Part shown: positions 22,760-30,481 of the stretch, piece by piece | Layout: every line of letters begins with the position of its first letter | How positions within the stretch are numbered: position 1 is the stretch's first letter | NCBI GenBank assembly: GCA_025464095.1 | Contig: JAODMF010000019.1 | Coordinates: 1 to 36,450 of the forward strand | DNA: 36,450 nucleotides | Source of the DNA: Glaciihabitans sp. | GTDB taxonomy: Bacteria > Actinomycetota > Actinomycetes > Actinomycetales > Microbacteriaceae | Reading direction: 5' to 3' | Notes under the pieces: generated by a model | What the model was told of the DNA's origin: nothing | The model's database searches: none | What the model saw: only the letters and a program-made list of their open reading frames with translations | Made by a program: the position numbers and the translations under genes

Positions 22760-23650
22760 ATGGTCCTCAAGCTCGACCCAGCTGTCACGATTGTCTGGCG
22801 CTCACCCGAGAGCATGCAGTTCGGCCTCGAGCCCTCACGCGTGGTTCTCGACGGCGTGACGAACGCGCAGGAGCGAATGATCGCCGCCCTCAGCGCGGGC
22901 ATCAGTCCGTCGGGCCTGCTGATGGTCGCGCGGTCGGCGGGTGCCGCCGACGATGAGCGGGAATCGCTGCTGCAGGCACTCCAGCCGGTGCTGGTCGCCG
23001 AAGACGACCCGGCGCCCCGAGCCCACCCGAAGGTCGCTGTGGTCGGCTCCGGCCCAACGGTCGAGGCGATCGCCGATTTTCTCGCGCAGAACTCACTCCG
23101 CCCGCTGGTGAGCCGTACCCCTCCGGACGATGTCGTCGACTTTGCGGTACCGGTGGGGCACTGGGTGCTCGACCCCGCGCTGTACGGCTTCTGGCTGCGG
23201 CGCGACATCCCGCACCTGCCCGTGGTCTACGGCGAGCACGGCGTGACGGTCGGCCCACTCGTCGAGCCCGGGCGCACGGCCTGCCTGTACTGCGTGGAAC
23301 GACACCGGCATGAGGCAGACGCCGCATGGCCGGCCATCGCGTCGCAGCTGTGGGGACGCACGGCGCCCACCGAGACCGCTCTCGTCGCCATGGAGGTGGC
23401 GGTGCGGGTCACCCGAACCGTCGCGGGCCGGCTCGCCGATGGCGCGGCGGCGGGCGCGGCATCCGTGTACCTCACCGCAGACACCGGGCGGGTCGTGCAG
23501 CGTGACTGGCTGCCGCATCCGGAGTGCGGCTGCGGGAGTGTCGCCGCGGTCAGCGAATCTCAGCCAGGAAGCGGCTCGGCTGGCGGGTCTGCCCGCGGTG
23601 CGCGCCCTCCGCGCCCCAGGAGAGTTCGAGCCGTCGTCGCGCCCGCGTGA
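22760..23650 (+). CDS. E1/ThiF-like protein (cyclodehydratase-like domain), orphan
   Basis: A 296-aa protein. After an N-terminal module (about 1-80) comes a Rossmann-type segment (KVAVVGSGPTVEAIADFL). The family-typical region GPLVEPGRTACLYCVERHR is followed about 75 residues later by HPECGC, giving two cysteine pairs able to bind zinc. This combination is seen in ThiF/E1-like proteins annotated as bacteriocin cyclodehydratase-like. No YcaO partner or precursor peptide is present, and the gene matches the position of Rv3196, so a core role is more likely than peptide modification. The start is uncertain: ATG 22760 is preferred, GTG 22706 is possible, and neither has a good ribosome-binding site. 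The last 34 residues (rich in S/G/R/P) overlap the convergent uvrD2 gene by 101 bp. Confidence 0.7.
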   Translation: MVLKLDPAVTIVWRSPESMQFGLEPSRVVLDGVTNAQERMIAALSAGISPSGLLMVARSAGAADDERESLLQALQPVLVAEDDPAPRAHPKVAVVGSGPTVEAIADFLAQNSLRPLVSRTPPDDVVDFAVPVGHWVLDPALYGFWLRRDIPHLPVVYGEHGVTVGPLVEPGRTACLYCVERHRHEADAAWPAIASQLWGRTAPTETALVAMEVAVRVTRTVAGRLADGAAAGAASVYLTADTGRVVQRDWLPHPECGCGSVAAVSESQPGSGSAGGSARGARPPRPRRVRAVVAPA

Positions 23651-25229
23651 TGCCCACGTAGAACAGCCGGCGTTCCTCGTCGATCGCTTCGAGCCCCTTC
23701 GCATAGGTGATCGGCAGCAGTCCCTCGGACAGTCCGGCGATGTACACGGAGTCCCACTCGAGGCCCTTCGCGCTGTGCAGTGTCGCGAGCGTCACGGCGG
23801 CGCGGGTGGGCTCGTGCTGGCCGTTCTGGCGCTCGATGAGTTCTTCGACGAACTGCCTGAGAGTGGTGCCGGTCGGGCTTTCCTCGGCGAGCCCCATGAT
23901 CGCGTTCAACGATTCCCAGCGGTCACGAACCGCTCCGCGAGTCTCGGGTGCCTCCTGCGTCCAGCCGAGCGAGCGAAGCACGTCGCTCACCGTTTTGAAC
24001 AGGGGCTCCCCCACGATCGAGATGGATGCTCCCTTCAGCATCATGATCGCTTCTTTGATCTCCCGGAGGTCGAAAAATCGCGTTGCTCCGCGCAGCAGGT
24101 AGGGCACATCCGCCTCGTTCAGGGCGGTCTCCAGCGCCGCCGCCTGCACATTGATGCGGTACAGGATCGCGATGTCAGCCGGGTTGGTTCCGCCCGCGAT
24201 CTCCGCCGCGATGGATGCCGCGATCGACCGGGCCTCCGCGGTGTCGGTCGCGGCCGCCGTGACCGACGGCACGGGACCCGCGGGCGCGTCCGGAGCCGCA
24301 TGGAGGTCGAGTGCGCCTGGTCTGCCCTTCATGAGCCGGTTGGCCGAGTCGATGATCGCCGGGGTCGAGCGGTAGTTCTGTTCCAGTCGCACCACGGTGG
24401 CATCCTCGTGGCGCGAAGCGAAGCCGAGCAGGTAGTCGGGCGTCGCACCCGCGAAGGAGTAGATCGTCTGGCTGGCGTCGCCGACTACGCACAGATCGTC
24501 GCGATCGCCGAGCCACAGCGTGAGCAACTCCTGCTGCAGCGGCGAGACGTCCTGGTATTCGTCGACCACGAAGAAGCGGTACTGCTCTCGCACCTGCTGG
24601 GCGACGCGGGGCTCCTGCTCGATCATGCCGGCGGCGGCCAGCAGGACATCCTCGAAATCGAGCTGGCGCCGCTCATCCTTCACCGTCTCGTATGCGCGCT
24701 GCAGGTCGACGGCTTTCTCAACGGTCAGCGATGGCGGCAGCGTGCGGGTGCGGGCCGCCCGCTCGTACTGGTCGATGCTCAGCCGGGAGACCTTTCGCCA
24801 CTCGATCTCCGCGGCGGTGTCGCGCAGTGTTGCCGTGTCGAGCTTCAGGCGGAGCGCCTCGGCAGCGTGACCGAGAATTCGTCCCTTGCTCTCGAGCAGG
24901 CGCGGCATCGTGCCCCCGATCACCTGCGGCCAGAAGAAGTTCAACTGCGACAGGGCGGACGCGTGGAAGGTACGCGCAGACACCCCACCGGCGCCCAGGG
25001 CACGAAGTCGCGACCGCAGCTCGCCCGCCGCACGCGCGGTGAAGGTGAGCGCCATCACCCGCCCTGGCGAGTACACGCCGGTCGCGACGCCGTAGGCGAT
25101 TCGGTGGGTGATTGCCCGCGTCTTGCCCGTGCCCGCACCGGCGAGCAGGCAAACCGGACCGAGAAGGGATTCCGCCGCTACCCGCTGCTGCTCATCGAGC
25201 CCGGCGAGCAGCGACTCTGCGCTCGTCAC
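23550..25229 (-). CDS. uvrD2: UvrD2-type superfamily 1 helicase, short form
   Basis: A 559-aa SF1A 3'-5' helicase. Walker A is LLAGAGTGKT (K36), motif II VVDEYQD, motif III GDASQTIYSFAGA, motif IV LEQNYRSTP, motif V LHSAKGLEWD, and motif VI VGITRARRRLEL. All are intact, so it should be an active ATPase. Mycobacterial UvrD2 (about 700 aa) continues into an HRDC domain and a tetracysteine domain. This protein stops about 22 residues after motif VI and has neither. The start chosen is the GTG at 25229, which overlaps the nudC stop (GTGA, 4 bp) and gives a family-like N-terminus. Its 3' end overlaps the convergent E1-like gene by 101 bp. Confidence 0.9.
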   Translation of the reverse strand: MTSAESLLAGLDEQQRVAAESLLGPVCLLAGAGTGKTRAITHRIAYGVATGVYSPGRVMALTFTARAAGELRSRLRALGAGGVSARTFHASALSQLNFFWPQVIGGTMPRLLESKGRILGHAAEALRLKLDTATLRDTAAEIEWRKVSRLSIDQYERAARTRTLPPSLTVEKAVDLQRAYETVKDERRQLDFEDVLLAAAGMIEQEPRVAQQVREQYRFFVVDEYQDVSPLQQELLTLWLGDRDDLCVVGDASQTIYSFAGATPDYLLGFASRHEDATVVRLEQNYRSTPAIIDSANRLMKGRPGALDLHAAPDAPAGPVPSVTAAATDTAEARSIAASIAAEIAGGTNPADIAILYRINVQAAALETALNEADVPYLLRGATRFFDLREIKEAIMMLKGASISIVGEPLFKTVSDVLRSLGWTQEAPETRGAVRDRWESLNAIMGLAEESPTGTTLRQFVEELIERQNGQHEPTRAAVTLATLHSAKGLEWDSVYIAGLSEGLLPITYAKGLEAIDEERRLFYVGITRARRRLELSWGAEGAHRGQTRQPSRFLAEIR

Positions 25230-26155
25230 CTCTGGCCGTCGTCGATGACGCCGCCGAACCACTCCTCGATGATGGCGCGCGCAATGGACGTCGGCCCCGG
25301 GAGCAGGACGTCGCCGAGCGAGGCGGCCAGTTCCTCGCGGCTGAACCAGCGCAGGTCGAGGATCTCGTTGCCGTCTGGGGTGGTCGCGGTGCTCACGCCT
25401 GGCGCAACCTTTGCGCTGAAGCCGAGCATGAGCGAAGCGGGGAACGGCCAGGGCTGGCTGCCGAGATAGACCGGGTCGACAACACGCACCCCGGATTCCT
25501 CGTAGATTTCGCGCTGCACGGCGGCCTCGAGGGACTCTCCCGGCTCCACGAACCCAGCGAGCAGCGAGTACCGGTTGCTCTCCCAGAGGGCGTTGGAGCC
25601 CAGCAGGAGCCGGTCATCCTGATCCGTCACGCCGACGATGATTGCGGCATCCGTTCGCGGGAAGATCTCCTTGCCCGTCGTCGGTTCCTCGCGAGTCCAA
25701 CCGCCCTTGGCCGGCACTGTCGGCTCGCCGGTGCGCGGCGAGAAGCCGTGCGACAGGTGCCAGTTCAGGATGCCAAGCGCCTCGGTCAGCAGCCCGGCAT
25801 CGCGGTCGCTCAGGCGACTGCCCACCGCGCGCAGACTCGCCCAGTTCGATTCCGCGAGGTGGCCGGCGTCCTCCAGCAGCGCGGCGACGATCGGCGTGCC
25901 GACCGGCTCCGGGCTCGTCGTCGAGGTGGAACGACCGAGGTAGACGAACAACTCGGCATCGGGCACGGCGGCGGGCGGAACGAGAGCGAGCGAGGAGTCC
26001 GGGGCGAGCAGGGCGCTGCCCTGGAAGATCGGCAGCACGCGGGTCGTCGGGTCGGACAGCAGCTCGTCGAGCAGGTTCGGCTGCTCGCGCGCCAGATAGT
26101 CGCGGTCGACCTCGAACCGCGACAGTGGAAGTCGGGCGAGAAAAGACTGCGACAT
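25226..26155 (-). CDS. nudC: NADH pyrophosphatase NudC, cysteine-free
   Basis: A 309-aa Nudix hydrolase that cleaves NAD(H) and, in the family, can remove NAD caps from RNA. The Nudix box GFVEPGESLEAAVQREIYEESGV is complete and is followed by the NudC-specific SQPWPFPASLMLGF motif. The preceding zinc-ribbon region keeps the frame (HGFSPRTG, GGWTRE, IFPRTDAA), but all four expected cysteines are replaced. The whole protein contains no cysteine, so zinc cannot be bound in the usual way. It overlaps uvrD2 by 4 bp, an operon like Rv3199c-Rv3198c. No good ribosome-binding site precedes the ATG. Confidence 0.93.
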   Translation of the reverse strand: MSQSFLARLPLSRFEVDRDYLAREQPNLLDELLSDPTTRVLPIFQGSALLAPDSSLALVPPAAVPDAELFVYLGRSTSTTSPEPVGTPIVAALLEDAGHLAESNWASLRAVGSRLSDRDAGLLTEALGILNWHLSHGFSPRTGEPTVPAKGGWTREEPTTGKEIFPRTDAAIIVGVTDQDDRLLLGSNALWESNRYSLLAGFVEPGESLEAAVQREIYEESGVRVVDPVYLGSQPWPFPASLMLGFSAKVAPGVSTATTPDGNEILDLRWFSREELAASLGDVLLPGPTSIARAIIEEWFGGVIDDGQR

Positions 26156-26210
26156 TCGGAAGACCCATCAGAAGTGCGTGGCGTACGAGGGTTGCGGGGG
26201 CCGGTCGATT

Positions 26211-26216
26211 TACCCT
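26211..26216 (+). promoter_or_regulatory. -10 hexamer, leaderless promoter of the APH-like gene
   Basis: TACCCT ends 6 nt before the ATG at 26223, and there is no Shine-Dalgarno sequence. Confidence 0.45.
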
Positions 26217-26222
26217 CGGGGT

Positions 26223-27215
26223 ATGGCTCGATCCCATCTCACTCTAGCCGCGCTGGCTACCTCGGCCGTCCCCGGCCTCGATGTCGTCTCGGCGTCCACC
26301 TTCGGAAGCGGCGCGCACGGTGATTTCGACGCCGCGCTGCTCACCGGCCGCGACGGCCGCCACTGGATCGCCCGGCTCCCCCGCAATGAGCGCGCCGAAG
26401 CAGAACAGTCGGCCGACCTCGTCGCGCTGCGCGCCCTGAGCGCAGGCGTGCGCACCCGCCTGCCCTTCGCCGTCTCCACTTTCGCTGGCCAGACGCCCGT
26501 CAACGGCACCCGCGCCATCGTCTACGAATTCGTTTACGGATCGAAAGTGCCGCTCTCCTCGATCGACGCACAGCTCGCCGACTCGATCGGCCGCGCGGTC
26601 GCCGGCATCCACGGCCTGCCCACCAGCTTCGTTGCGGATGCGGGCCTGCCGGTGATGACCGCGCTCGAGTGCCTGCGCTCCAGCATCACCATCATGGATC
26701 GCGCCGCCGCAACCGGCCTGGTACCCGGCGCCCTGCTCGCCCGCTGGGAGAGCGCAACCGAAGAGTCGAAGCTCTGGCAGTTCGCCCCCACGGTAATCAA
26801 CGGATCACTCAGCGCCGACTCATTCCTCAGTGCGAACGACCAGGTCACCGGCATTCTGGGCTGGCATGACCTGCGCGTCGGCGATCCGGCCCGGGACCTG
26901 TTCTGGCTGCTCGGCTCGACCGGCGAGAACGTCTCCGAGACCGGATTCGACGCCTATAACGCGGTGCGCGGCGGTGGCGACCGCCAGGTACGCCAGCGCG
27001 CGATGCTGTACGCGGAGCTCGAGATCGCCAAGTGGCTGCTCCACGGCACCGAGACCAGGGCAACCGAGATCGTGGATGATGCGGTCGAGATGCTGCACGG
27101 CCTGCTCGACAGCGTGCACAACGACATCATGAACCCGATCGGCGTCCAGACGATGCCGACGATGGCTGTCGATGAGGTCGAGGCCCTGCTGGCTCGGGCG
27201 GAACGCACTTCTTAG
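26223..27215 (+). CDS. Aminoglycoside/macrolide phosphotransferase-like protein, probable pseudokinase
   Basis: A 330-aa protein with the two-lobed layout of the APH family. The N-lobe is about 25-110 (GSGAHGDFDAALL, RHWIARLPRNE, AIVYEFVYG). The C-lobe has a Brenner-like region and the tail motif GDPARDLFWLLG. The catalytic loop, normally HGDxxxxN, reads N193-G-S195-L-S-A-D-S-F, so the catalytic Asp and its His are lost. The metal-binding IDW position reads L-G213-W. Both key acids are therefore missing while the fold and GDPxxDL signature remain. It is unlikely to confer resistance or transfer phosphate; a binding or scaffold role is possible. It lies divergent from nudC and convergent (17 bp apart) with adnB. 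Confidence 0.8.
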   Translation: MARSHLTLAALATSAVPGLDVVSASTFGSGAHGDFDAALLTGRDGRHWIARLPRNERAEAEQSADLVALRALSAGVRTRLPFAVSTFAGQTPVNGTRAIVYEFVYGSKVPLSSIDAQLADSIGRAVAGIHGLPTSFVADAGLPVMTALECLRSSITIMDRAAATGLVPGALLARWESATEESKLWQFAPTVINGSLSADSFLSANDQVTGILGWHDLRVGDPARDLFWLLGSTGENVSETGFDAYNAVRGGGDRQVRQRAMLYAELEIAKWLLHGTETRATEIVDDAVEMLHGLLDSVHNDIMNPIGVQTMPTMAVDEVEALLARAERTS

Positions 27216-27232
27216 AGCGAAACCGGCGGGGG

Positions 27233-30200
27233 TTACGGCCTGAGGGCCTCGCGCCAGCGGGTGAGCAATTCCGCCTCCGAGTAGATATGGTCGGGCGCGA
27301 TGATCGCGTTGTCGGCGACGTAGTAGAAGACCGCGTCGATACGTGAGGGGTCGATGCCCTTCCAGCGCGCGTAGGCGAGACGGTAGAGCGCGAGCTGGAG
27401 TTGCTTGTCTTCGAGGTCTTTGGCATCCTTCGGAGCTTTTCCGGTTTTCCAGTCGACCACCTGGTAGCGCGGCTCCGCGTCTCCGTCGGCCGGCATTTCA
27501 TACACCGCGTCGATCTTGCAGATCACTATCTGCCCATCGAAGGGCAGGTGGATCTCGCGCTCCACGTCTACCGGTTTTCTCGCCGCCCACGGCGACGACT
27601 CGAAAATCTGCTTAAGAGCCTCGAGCTGCGCATCCGTCGTCGCGGAGACATCGATCCCGTCATCGTCGTCCCGTTCCGTGACGAAGGCGTCGAGCTCGCT
27701 CGCGTCACCGCCGACGCCGTAGCGGTTCTCCACCCAGGAGTGGAAGAGGGTTCCGAGCTGGGTAGCTCGATACGGCTTCTGCGGCATCGGCCGACGCAGC
27801 GCTGAGGCGACGGATGCCGGATCGGTGACGTAGTCCTTGAACCGGCTCGCGGGCACCCGTGCAGGCAGGGGCACGAGGCCGCTGGCCGCGACACGGGCTC
27901 GTCTCTCCTCGATGAGCAGGTCGAGTTCCGCTTTCCACGGACCGGTGATGCTCGGCGGTGCAGCCGAAACGGCTGCGGCCGCCGCCTCGACGGCTGGGCG
28001 ACGCTGGCCCAGCGGATCCATCGGCCAGGTGATGGTCTCGAATTCGTCGCCGAGCGGGTTCTCCTCCAACTCGGTCGCGAGCGGAAGCTGGGCGACGACG
28101 CCCGCCTCCGCCAGCTCGCGAAGGAAGATACTCGGCACCCGAGGCTTCTTCTGGGTCGCCCAGAACGAGCCAGTGAGAAGCAGCGAATGGCGCGCCCGGG
28201 TCACCGCGACGTAGGCGAGCCGGCGCTCCTCCTCGACGCTGCGCGCACGCACCGCCTCTGAGAATCGCGCCAGCTCATCGACCACTTCCCTGCGGGTCGT
28301 CGCCTGCTTCCAGTTGAACACGGGCAGCTCGTCGGCATCACCTCGGAACGGCCAGGGCAACTGGCCGAAAGCAACCCAGGCGTTGAATCCCTCCAACGGT
28401 CGCGCGGGCAGTTCGTCGTCGACGAGCCGCGGTACGACGACGAGATCCCACTCGAGCCCCTTAGCGCCGTGGATCGTCAGCACCTGCACCGTGCCCGGTT
28501 CCGGATCCTCCGGACGCGGCGACAGGTCTTCCCGCTGCTCCGCCTCGCGCAGCCAGCTGAGAAAACTGCCGAGGCTCGCGCCGTCATCTAGCGCGAGGTA
28601 GCCGGTGAGCGCGTCGAAAAACGCCTCGATCGTCGCCGAGCCGAGCGGTCGATACTCGTTCGCAGCGACCTCGATGTCGAGCTGCAGCTCCTGCAGCACA
28701 AACGCGACGAAATCCCGCAGGTCAAGACTGGTTCGCGATCGCAGCGTGGCGAACAGCCGGCCGGCCTCACGCAGGCGCTGGGCGCCGACATCCGAGAACG
28801 CCGCCAACATGCCGTGGTCGGGCTTCGCGGTCGCAATAAAGTCGAGCGCGTCAACGATCGACCCTCCCTCGCCGGAAGCGACCGACATCCGCAGGGTCGA
28901 CCTCACGCCTTTCTCGAGCGGCTGCTGCGCGTAGTCGCGGTCACGCAACCAGGACGCAAGCCGGTTCAGCGCCTGCAGATCACGCACGCCGATGCGCCAG
29001 CGGCTCCCGGCCAGCAGCCGCACCAGCTCGAGGCCGGCGCCGGGGTCGTTGACAACCGTCAGGGCACTCACGAGGTCGGCGATCTCGGGCTCGGCCATGA
29101 GACCGCTGATGCCCAGAACGTGGAACTTCACCCCGTGCCTGCGCATCGCCTCGAGAAAGAACGCCTGGGACTTGCGGGCACGGAAGAGCATGGCCGCGGA
29201 TGGCGGCGTGCCCTTCACGTCGAGCCGGGACTTGAGCCACAGCGCCGCAGCATCCGCCTCCTGAGCGACGTCCTCTTCGAACGCGAGGCCGATCGGCACG
29301 TCGCTCGCGGCCGGACTGGCGACCAGCTTCTCCACGTGCACCCTCGAGGACGCCAGGAACGGCTCGACGACAGTATTGGCCGCCTGCAGGATGCGGTGGC
29401 CGTTTCGCCAACTCGTCGACAGCGCGAAGCGGGAGTCGCCGGCGCGGAAGGCGCGGGAGAAGTCGTCGAGGTTCGACGCGCTCGCGCCCCTCCATCCGTA
29501 AATCGACTGGTTGGGGTCGCCGACCGCCATCACCGGATGACCGGCGAACAGCTCCGAGAGCAACCAGGTCTGCACGACCGAGGTGTCCTGGTACTCGTCG
29601 AGAAGCACCACGCGGGACTTCTCGCGCTCCCCCGCCGCGACGGAGGGCTGGGTGCGGATGATGCGCAACGCCAGCGCGACCTGGTCGGAGTACTCGACGA
29701 GGCCGCGCTTCAGCTTTGCGCGCTCAAATTCGGCGGCGAGATCGAGCAGGACGTCGAGGGCGCCGACCGACTGCGCCCAGTCGACGACCTTCGGGTACTC
29801 GCCTCGTGTGCTGCCGAACGGCAGGTCGGCGATCTGGCGGAACTCGGCAGCGAACGCCCGCACCGCTTCCGGATCGGCAACGTTCTCCGAGATCGCTCGG
29901 GCGATTCCGAGCACGCCCTTGGTGATCGGCTCGAGGTTCTTTTCGAGATCGGGCAGGCGCGGGTCCCTGCTGCCGGTGACGACGCTGCGGGCGAGCTGCC
30001 AGGCGGCCGCCTCCCCGAGCACGGACCCGTCGCTCTCCCGCCCCAGCACGATCGCGTTGTCGCGGTACAGCGCGTTCGCGTAGGAGTTGTAGGTGGCTAC
30101 GGCCGGCGCCTCGAACGGGTCGTAGTCGTCGGCGAGCATGCCCGCGGCGGCGAGCTCCGAGATGCGTTCCCGGATGCGCTGGGCAAGCTCCGACGCCGCC

Positions 30201-30481
30201 TTGCGCGTGAACGTGAGGCCCAGAATCTCGCTCGGCCGCACGAGGTCGTTCGCCAGCAGCCACAGCACGCGGTTGGCCATCGTCTCGGTCTTGCCGCTGC
30301 CCGCGCCGGCAACGACGAGGGTCGGCTGGAGGGGTGACTGGATGACCGCCCGCTGCTGGTCGGTCGGTCGCGGCTTGCGCAGCGCATCCGCGATCTCGTC
30401 GGCACTGATTCTGGCCGGGCTGGTGCCGGTCGCGCCGGTTGCCGCGCTGGTCTCTCCGCTCACGATCTTCCGGTCAGTCAC
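27233..30481 (-). CDS. adnB: AdnB-like ATP-dependent helicase-nuclease subunit
   Basis: A 1082-aa UvrD-like motor fused to a C-terminal PD-(D/E)XK nuclease, the lead-motor subunit of the actinobacterial AdnAB double-strand-break resection machine. Motor motifs are intact: VVAGAGSGKT (K64), TFTRKAASEL, VLLDEYQDTS, GDPNQSIYGWRGA, STSWRNG, IHGAKGLEWD and VAVTRARHSLLL. The nuclease has LGTLFHSWVE, VICKIDAVYE and QVVDWKTG, followed by QLALYRLAY. The start is GTG 30481, with GAAGG 9 nt upstream, overlapping the adnA stop by 8 bp. The two subunits are thus translated together, matching Rv3202c-Rv3201c. Confidence 0.93.
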   Translation of the reverse strand: MTDRKIVSGETSAATGATGTSPARISADEIADALRKPRPTDQQRAVIQSPLQPTLVVAGAGSGKTETMANRVLWLLANDLVRPSEILGLTFTRKAASELAQRIRERISELAAAGMLADDYDPFEAPAVATYNSYANALYRDNAIVLGRESDGSVLGEAAAWQLARSVVTGSRDPRLPDLEKNLEPITKGVLGIARAISENVADPEAVRAFAAEFRQIADLPFGSTRGEYPKVVDWAQSVGALDVLLDLAAEFERAKLKRGLVEYSDQVALALRIIRTQPSVAAGEREKSRVVLLDEYQDTSVVQTWLLSELFAGHPVMAVGDPNQSIYGWRGASASNLDDFSRAFRAGDSRFALSTSWRNGHRILQAANTVVEPFLASSRVHVEKLVASPAASDVPIGLAFEEDVAQEADAAALWLKSRLDVKGTPPSAAMLFRARKSQAFFLEAMRRHGVKFHVLGISGLMAEPEIADLVSALTVVNDPGAGLELVRLLAGSRWRIGVRDLQALNRLASWLRDRDYAQQPLEKGVRSTLRMSVASGEGGSIVDALDFIATAKPDHGMLAAFSDVGAQRLREAGRLFATLRSRTSLDLRDFVAFVLQELQLDIEVAANEYRPLGSATIEAFFDALTGYLALDDGASLGSFLSWLREAEQREDLSPRPEDPEPGTVQVLTIHGAKGLEWDLVVVPRLVDDELPARPLEGFNAWVAFGQLPWPFRGDADELPVFNWKQATTRREVVDELARFSEAVRARSVEEERRLAYVAVTRARHSLLLTGSFWATQKKPRVPSIFLRELAEAGVVAQLPLATELEENPLGDEFETITWPMDPLGQRRPAVEAAAAAVSAAPPSITGPWKAELDLLIEERRARVAASGLVPLPARVPASRFKDYVTDPASVASALRRPMPQKPYRATQLGTLFHSWVENRYGVGGDASELDAFVTERDDDDGIDVSATTDAQLEALKQIFESSPWAARKPVDVEREIHLPFDGQIVICKIDAVYEMPADGDAEPRYQVVDWKTGKAPKDAKDLEDKQLQLALYRLAYARWKGIDPSRIDAVFYYVADNAIIAPDHIYSEAELLTRWREALRP

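Noticed and set aside
22760..23650. Thiazole/oxazole peptide (TOMM) biosynthesis cluster
   Set aside because: There is no YcaO, dehydrogenase, precursor peptide or exporter nearby; neighbours are conserved core genes.
23310..25469. 719-codon plus-strand open frame opposite uvrD2
   Set aside because: UvrD2 has all helicase motifs on the minus strand. The plus frame shows only compositional bias.
26223..27215. Antibiotic-resistance (macrolide/aminoglycoside) kinase
   Set aside because: The catalytic HGD and the IDW metal ligand are both missing, so a resistance call is not supported.
28814..30337. Plus-strand open frame of 507 codons opposite adnB (and a similar one at 31276-33177 opposite adnA)
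   Set aside because: Both are mirror frames of well-conserved motor-nuclease genes with biased composition.
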